Made by a program: the position numbers and the translations under genes. The notes under the pieces were generated by a model. That model was not told the DNA's origin and made no database searches. It was given only the letters and a program-made list of their open reading frames with translations. Below, piece by piece: positions 58,993 to 62,624 of a DNA stretch of 62,624 bases. The number at the start of each line of letters is the position of its first letter. Within the stretch, counting starts at the first letter, position 1. Source of the DNA: Leptospiraceae bacterium. Lineage in GTDB: Bacteria > Spirochaetota > Leptospiria > Leptospirales > Leptospiraceae. Location of the stretch: positions 1 through 62,624 of the forward strand of contig JAKRSH010000004.1 in NCBI GenBank assembly GCA_022402465.1. The letters are read 5' to 3'.

Positions 58993-59151
58993 CATCGGAA
59001 AAAAGTGCGGGCGGTTGTCCTTCCCATTTCGCCATTGGGCTTCCTGCCCAAAAGCGAAAGTTGCGAACGTCCTGTTCGCAAGCGGTGGGAAGAACAATCC
59101 GTCCTCCTACGGGGTTGTAAGCTGATGATTCTTCTTTGGTTGTGCTTGCAT

Positions 59152-59216
59152 CCAGCACCATTTGAATCTGTCTGTAAATATAGAGATAGATTACTAAGCT
59201 AACCAAATGATGCTGG
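59152..59216. repeat. Palindrome IR1, copy b
   Basis: Arms CCAGCACCATTTG (59152-59164) and CAAATGATGCTGG (59204-59216), with one mismatch. It lies directly next to the SD-GTG hairpin. Confidence 0.8.
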
Positions 59217-59233
59217 AACTGTCTGTCAGCTTC

Positions 59234-59296
59234 GGTCAATAAATTGCTGTTTGGTTTAGATTGTATCACTTTCTACCTTCCTCCAATTTATTGACC
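59234..59296 (-). repeat. Palindrome IR2 with Shine-Dalgarno and GTG in its loop, copy 1
   Basis: Perfect 13-bp arms GGTCAATAAATTG (59234-59246) and CAATTTATTGACC (59284-59296). On the minus strand the loop starts with GGAGGAAGG, then six bases, then the GTG start codon (59267-59269). An identical unit recurs at 62527-62589, where its GTG opens the Rhs frame. Confidence 0.85.
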
Positions 59297-59310
59297 CCGT
59301 CTTCTACTTG

Positions 59311-59369
59311 CCCCTCACCATTTAGGTTGTTGACGGGTATTCCGCTTGCAACCGTAAAATGGTGAGGGG
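59311..59369. repeat. Palindrome IR3 (CCCCTCACCATTT)
   Basis: Arms CCCCTCACCATTTAGGTTG (59311-59329) and CAACC-GT-AAAATGGTGAGGGG (59349-59369) with small mismatches. The left arm recurs at the right edge of the window (from about 62601), where it is cut off. Confidence 0.75.
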
Positions 59370-59654
59370 TCCCTTTCGCTAGGTGATCTTTTCTATTTTA
59401 TGCTAGTTGGTATTTATTGTCTAGCAAAAAGAAAATTTTTTCTTAGATTTGTTATATCTTTCCGGAATGATAAGTCATGTCATACTGAATAAACTAATCT
59501 CAGAAAAATCTTAAATAATCTACAATTTTCAAAAGTTTTATGAAAGTATCCCCATCTATCAGATTCAATACCAATCATGCAATGAACGCTAAGCAAAAAT
59601 TCATCTAATTTAATATACGATTTGTTCAAAGGATTAGTTTTTGCGAGGCTCAAA

Positions 59655-60008
59655 TTAATATTTTTCATATACAACACAAAGTTCTTTATCTTGACATTCA
59701 ATCTCACATGGTAAAATGACTTGTGTATAAATTCCCTTAGAAGTCATTTTTAACATCCCCCTTAATTTTTTTTTAATTTCTACACAATTTTCAACGCATA
59801 ACCTTAATTCTGGACAATTTTTTCTATAGTAAAATTCTTTTGAATAACCTAGATCGCGTTGTTTTTTATATTCATATTCTAACATGATTTCTTCTGAAAG
59901 TTTTGGTCTTGCTTGTTTAAGAATTGAACAATGGTTTATAAGCAAAAAAAAAATCAAGAGGTAGAATAAAAAGAATTTTCTATCTAATTGATTAAAATTT
60001 TTGATCAT
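59655..60008 (-). CDS. Small cysteine-rich lipoprotein, candidate immunity partner
   Basis: A 117-residue lipoprotein: signal peptide ending LLINHC (Cys27). The mature part holds several Cys (RKNCPELRLCVENC, LPCEIECQDKELCV), suggesting disulfides in the periplasm or at the surface. No known domain. It overlaps the previous lipoprotein gene by 17 bases and closes the array. By position it could be a second immunity protein for Rhs tip B. Confidence 0.5.
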   Translation of the reverse strand: MIKNFNQLDRKFFLFYLLIFFLLINHCSILKQARPKLSEEIMLEYEYKKQRDLGYSKEFYYRKNCPELRLCVENCVEIKKKLRGMLKMTSKGIYTQVILPCEIECQDKELCVVYEKY

Positions 60009-60282
60009 TTTGCCAATAAATTAATGGTTGATTGCAATAGGATTTTTCTTCTTCATAGGATAGAAAAGACAGTAAGCATATAGCTCTTGTTTCTCTACTT
60101 TTGATAACTTTGTAAAGATCAGTATTCGGGTCATTAATTGTTTGAGTTAAAATTTGATTTTTACAATTCTCTAAAAATTCAAGTCGTGCTATTTTCTTGC
60201 AGCTAGTTTCGGTTTTAAGACAACTATTAAATATTAGCAGAAATATTAGTAATAAAAAAAAATATAGTTTAGAAGTCTTCAT
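59992..60282 (-). CDS. Small lipoprotein, candidate immunity partner of Rhs tip B
   Basis: A 96-residue lipoprotein (signal peptide ending IFNSC, Cys21), with further Cys in ETSCKK, ENCKN and SYCNQ. Its ATG overlaps the Rhs frame stop as ATGA, the tight coupling expected of toxin-immunity pairs. An envelope-located immunity protein would act on a periplasmic or membrane toxin. Inference from position. Confidence 0.6.
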   Translation of the reverse strand: MKTSKLYFFLLLIFLLIFNSCLKTETSCKKIARLEFLENCKNQILTQTINDPNTDLYKVIKSRETRAICLLSFLSYEEEKSYCNQPLIYWQNDQKF

Positions 60283-61124
60283 TTTGTTGGATCCTCAGGC
60301 TTATTAACATCTGGACATTCTGTATTTGACTGATTATTCACCTCGTCAGTATCTGATACTCCACAATATTCCTGATTAGGTGATCCTTCTATACCAACAC
60401 CATATGAAATAAATATTTGCTTTTGTAGTTTATACTGATCTTTAGGTATATTAAAGATAGGCAATCTATTAAACAAATTACCGTATCTACTATAATTTTT
60501 TTTAGAGTTTATGGCGTATCCATAACCAATGACTCCCACCAGGAAGCAATGATTTCTCCCATAAGTCTCTAAACAGGAAGCTGATTTTGAATAGTGTTGT
60601 ATCACATTCGATATTGTATTTTCTTTTGTATTTTTAAATTTTTCATTATTGAACGCTCTGTTATACCAACGTGATATTTTGTCTCCACTTAGAAGATTAT
60701 TTTTTAACCATCTTTCTGTTTTAAAGATGGTACCTTGTATTGTTGTCTTACTTCTTTTTTTATCTATTCCTCTTCCAAGATGATATCCTATTAAAGCTCC
60801 TTCTAGTTTTTGACCTTCTGGTGCCATAATATAACCTGCTATAGCTCCCATTAAGGATTGACTAATCTTATTCCCACTCGGATCACGATAGCCAACAGGA
60901 TTCCCATCTACGTACATCATCCTGTTCATACCATTGATCTGATTTGGAAATGCCATACTGTCTTGTTGCAAGAACCGTCCTATCTTCGCATCATAATAGG
61001 CTCCATGCTTCCCTTCCTCGCGTCCGATGGCCAGTTGGGTCTGCCAAAGCCGCTGCGGAGGAAAGCATTTCGCTACGGTTTTGTGACCTGATAATTCTTG
61101 CTCATCTATAACATGTGCTACCAC
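60279..61124 (-). CDS. Headless Rhs core fragment with unknown C-terminus (tip B)
   Basis: A 281-residue frame starting at a GTG (61124) inside the end of the upstream lipoprotein gene. Residues about 20-45 come from the repeat (QRLWQTQLAIGREEGKHGAY). The Rhs-associated core follows at about 43-85: YYDAKIGRFLQQDS, GMNRMMYVDGNPVGYRDPSGN. Compared with tip A, the segment TGQEEDRESGL is missing in frame. The remaining 200 residues are unlike tip A and would be the variable toxin-like part; I do not recognise a catalytic motif. No signal peptide and no YD repeats, so it is an orphan tip. Ribosome binding site AGGAA. Confidence 0.6.
   Translation of the reverse strand: MVAHVIDEQELSGHKTVAKCFPPQRLWQTQLAIGREEGKHGAYYDAKIGRFLQQDSMAFPNQINGMNRMMYVDGNPVGYRDPSGNKISQSLMGAIAGYIMAPEGQKLEGALIGYHLGRGIDKKRSKTTIQGTIFKTERWLKNNLLSGDKISRWYNRAFNNEKFKNTKENTISNVIQHYSKSASCLETYGRNHCFLVGVIGYGYAINSKKNYSRYGNLFNRLPIFNIPKDQYKLQKQIFISYGVGIEGSPNQEYCGVSDTDEVNNQSNTECPDVNKPEDPTK
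60995..61090 (-). repeat. Dispersed repeat segment within Rhs tip B
   Basis: About 95 bases nearly identical to 62319-62412 in tip A; both encode QRLWQTQLAIGREEGKHGAY on the minus strand. Only scattered substitutions separate the copies, mostly at third positions (for example AGCCGCT versus AGTCGCT). Confidence 0.8.
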
Positions 61125-61426
61125 AATGGATTCCTAAATTTGGGACTTAGTTTAGTATCCGATTCCTTATTACAATCTGCTTCTGCAACTAAGCCATAAT
61201 AACATAAATTCAATCCTCTTTCTGCTGTTAGTCTTGCACTTTCTCTTTGTTCTTCTGAAAGAGATTGATTTTTTGAATCTTCATTAAGTCCATAAACTAT
61301 AATCCAACATAGGTTTCTTCGAGAATCAAAAGAACTAACACCATATTCTTCATAACAAACTTTTCTTTCAGATGCGCAAGAAACATGAAATAAAATAATG
61401 AAGGAGATAAATAATATTTTTTTCAT
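61118..61426 (-). CDS. Small lipoprotein, candidate immunity partner of Rhs tip A
   Basis: A 102-residue lipoprotein: signal peptide ending FHVSC (Cys17), ribosome binding site AAGGT. The mature part has Cys at RKVCYEE, RNLCWI, LNLCYY and EADCNK. It lies directly downstream of tip A and overlaps tip B by 7 bases. Placement suggests immunity to tip A; no homology proof. Confidence 0.6.
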   Translation of the reverse strand: MKKILFISFIILFHVSCASERKVCYEEYGVSSFDSRRNLCWIIVYGLNEDSKNQSLSEEQRESARLTAERGLNLCYYGLVAEADCNKESDTKLSPKFRNPLW

Positions 61427-61458
61427 AATTTTACCTTGTAACGTGCTTTTCGGATGGT

Positions 61459-62562
61459 TTAAAGTCCTGTAATTCCATTTGCTATGCTGAAAAGAGTTGA
61501 TCCCACAATTGTAGTCACTGCATTAGTTACTACTGTTCCAATGGTATTAACCGTTGCACATAAATCTCTAGCATCTCTACAACTTCTTTGTGTAGCTTCC
61601 CATTCACGTTTATAAGTACTACTCCAAGTATTATGACTGAAAGATGCTGTCTTTGCTTGACCCATCCATTTAGAGTTAGCTCTTCGGTTATTTGGATCAA
61701 GAATCTTTGGACCGAACTGATCATGAAAGTATGATGCTCGATCTACACCTGTTTTTGGATTTAATACTCCTGTAGTCATTAAAGCATAAATTGAAAAATA
61801 TATTGCTGGATTCGCATTAGTTTGATTTTGTTCATAAATTAAGAACATTTGTAGTTCTGTTCTACTCATTTTACCTAATGGAGATGGTCCTTTCCCTGAT
61901 AGACCCTCGACATACATCAGACCCATGTATAAGAATGCATTTTTTTCTGCTGGATCAGATATTGTTTCTGATCTAAAAAATATTAGAAACCTTAATGAGT
62001 TTTTTTCATCGGGTAATTTCGAGCAGCTACCTCCCCCAGTATGATTTCCTGTTACTCCTCCACCAGCTGCTACAACTGAGCCAAGACCAGGTCCAAGAGA
62101 AGCTATAGCCATAGCTGAGAATACATTTGCTGCACACACATTACCAGATGGATCACGAAAGGATATTGGATCACCATTTACATACATCATTCGATTCATT
62201 CCGTTGGGTTCTAACGCATCTACTTCTGTATCATTAGATATAAATCTTCCAACTTTGCTATCGTAATAGCGATTATTATAGAACATCAAGCCACTCTCTC
62301 TGTCTTCTTCTTGCCCTGTATAGGCTCCATGCTTCCCTTCCTCGCGCCCGATGGCCAGTTGGGTCTGCCAAAGTCGCTGCGGAGGAAAGCACTTCGCTTC
62401 GGTTCTGTTAGCGGAAGATTCTTCTGTTATTCGGGAGGGCGAACCCAGCACCATTTGAATCTGTTTATGAATATACAGATAAAGGAAAAATACAACCAAA
62501 TGATGCTGGAACTGTCTGTCAGCTACGGTCAATAAATTGCTGTTTGGTTTAGATTGTATCAC
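61459..62562 (-). CDS. Headless Rhs core fragment with unknown C-terminus (tip A)
   Basis: A 367-residue frame from a GTG (62562) lying in the IR2 loop with SD GGAGGAAGG. The first 70 residues are repeat-derived; Rhs core begins at GAYTGQEEDRESGLMFYNNRYY and ends DPSGN at about 147. A Gly-rich stretch then leads to a 200-residue variable C-terminus with DRASYFHDQFG (about 282), a D...HD pattern seen in many Rhs tips that recalls phospholipase-A2-like sites; this is only a resemblance. No YD repeats. Probably a displaced Rhs tip; transcribed toward the lipoprotein at 61118. Confidence 0.6.
   Translation of the reverse strand: MIQSKPNSNLLTVADRQFQHHLVVFFLYLYIHKQIQMVLGSPSRITEESSANRTEAKCFPPQRLWQTQLAIGREEGKHGAYTGQEEDRESGLMFYNNRYYDSKVGRFISNDTEVDALEPNGMNRMMYVNGDPISFRDPSGNVCAANVFSAMAIASLGPGLGSVVAAGGGVTGNHTGGGSCSKLPDEKNSLRFLIFFRSETISDPAEKNAFLYMGLMYVEGLSGKGPSPLGKMSRTELQMFLIYEQNQTNANPAIYFSIYALMTTGVLNPKTGVDRASYFHDQFGPKILDPNNRRANSKWMGQAKTASFSHNTWSSTYKREWEATQRSCRDARDLCATVNTIGTVVTNAVTTIVGSTLFSIANGITGL
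62319..62412 (-). repeat. Dispersed repeat segment within Rhs tip A
   Basis: Partner of the copy at 60995-61090. It ends at the junction codon Tyr before the Rhs core (GAY-TGQEED). Confidence 0.8.
62445..62509. repeat. Palindrome IR1, copy c
   Basis: Arms CCAGCACCATTTG (62445-62457) and CAAATGATGCTGG (62497-62509), with the same arms as copy b but a different loop. Conservation of arms rather than loop points to selection on the structure. Confidence 0.8.
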
Positions 62563-62589
62563 TTTCTACCTTCCTCCAATTTATTGACC
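62527..62589 (-). repeat. Palindrome IR2 with Shine-Dalgarno and GTG in its loop, copy 2
   Basis: Arms GGTCAATAAATTG (62527-62539) and CAATTTATTGACC (62577-62589), identical to copy 1. The GTG at 62560-62562 starts the Rhs tip A frame; SD at 62569-62577. Confidence 0.85.
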
Positions 62590-62624
62590 CCGTCTTCTAC
62601 TTGCTCCTCACCATTTAGGTTGTT

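Larger units (their letters stand above)
58649..59654. other. Repeat-dense, mostly non-coding region
   Basis: About 1 kb made of palindromic elements with higher GC than the surroundings. A 137-codon minus-strand frame (58856-59269) opens from the SD-GTG repeat described below, shares the first 12 residues with the Rhs frame at 61459-62562 (MIQSKPNSNLLT), and then runs through the palindromes. It has no Rhs domain, and I regard it as a decayed or incidental frame. Confidence 0.6.

Noticed and set aside
58856-59269. 137-residue frame beginning MIQSKPNSNLL
   Set aside because: It starts in the repeat and runs through three palindromes with no domain; the encoded peptide is explained by the repeats. 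I keep it only as a decayed or incidental frame.
59480-59707. 75-residue minus-strand frame after the last lipoprotein
   Set aside because: Overlaps the end of the lipoprotein gene in another frame, has no ribosome binding site and odd composition.
58649-62624. CRISPR array in the repeat-rich region
   Set aside because: Repeats are few, palindromic, of different families and unevenly spaced, with no spacer pattern or cas genes.
58649-62624. Insertion sequence or prophage
   Set aside because: No transposase, integrase or phage structural gene is encoded, and no target duplication is visible.

Overview
This window is chromosomal DNA from a spirochaete, almost certainly a member of the genus Leptospira (inference from gene content; no search was run). 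The main pointers are the tandem flagellar sheath genes flaA2-flaA1, a 941-residue GreA with the giant N-terminal extension typical of spirochaetes, a LysM/DUF4398 lipoprotein resembling LruA (LipL71) next to nadC, a (p)ppGpp synthetase, tgt and a Fur-family regulator, many short-signal lipoproteins, and AT-rich DNA. I cannot name the species.

Layout. 1-1558: a truncated lipoprotein with chitobiase-like repeats and a gene-poor stretch. 1559-9303: central metabolism, with a CoA-transferase, a DEDD exonuclease, a PLP aminotransferase, and a tightly overlapping set phosphohexomutase-argD-leuB followed by an atypical response regulator whose phospho-acceptor Asp is Glu. 9356-14634 (minus strand): pgeF, a GT-C-like membrane protein, a protein-kinase-fold protein and an orphan peptide-binding lipoprotein, facing a GH13 hydrolase whose start overlaps the divergent gene. 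16184-24995 (minus strand): a HATPase-HDOD fusion, the Rel/SpoT enzyme, nadC, the LysM lipoprotein, a STAS protein, tgt, a Fur-family gene and an LptE-like lipoprotein. 25081-33687: an M23 peptidase, the CarD-like/GreA fusion, flaA2-flaA1, a PilZ protein behind a textbook sigma-54 promoter, and an ornithine-carbamoyltransferase family enzyme with altered substrate motifs.

33775-41855 is a complete heme acquisition locus: HemS-type heme handling protein and an HmuTUV ABC importer on the minus strand, facing two surface lipoproteins (the second HmuY-like) and a TonB-dependent receptor on the plus strand. Two Fur-box-like sites lie between the divergent arms. 42109-50271 carries mixed genes (CitE-like lyase, TrmH-type methyltransferase, K+ channel with zinc ribbon, alpha/beta hydrolase, Omp85-like barrel, DUF1566 lipoprotein, Cdd1-like HhH protein, ferritin-like protein, HEAT-like protein). 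50337-53642 is a 1101-residue lipoprotein of about five choice-of-anchor-D repeats ending in a metzincin-type zinc protease. 54635-54884 holds three tRNA genes (His, Arg, Pro). 54929-58648 carries TPR, surE, a membrane protein, sppA and an unknown coiled-coil protein.

58649-62624 is the accessory region of most interest. Two headless Rhs core fragments with unrelated C-termini alternate with small lipoprotein genes in an overlapping minus-strand array, laid out like polymorphic toxin/immunity cassettes. The array is bounded by near-identical copies of a composite palindromic repeat. One palindrome in it holds a strong Shine-Dalgarno and a GTG start codon in its loop, so the repeat seems able to supply translation initiation to whatever lies downstream. 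The right-hand copy runs off the window edge.
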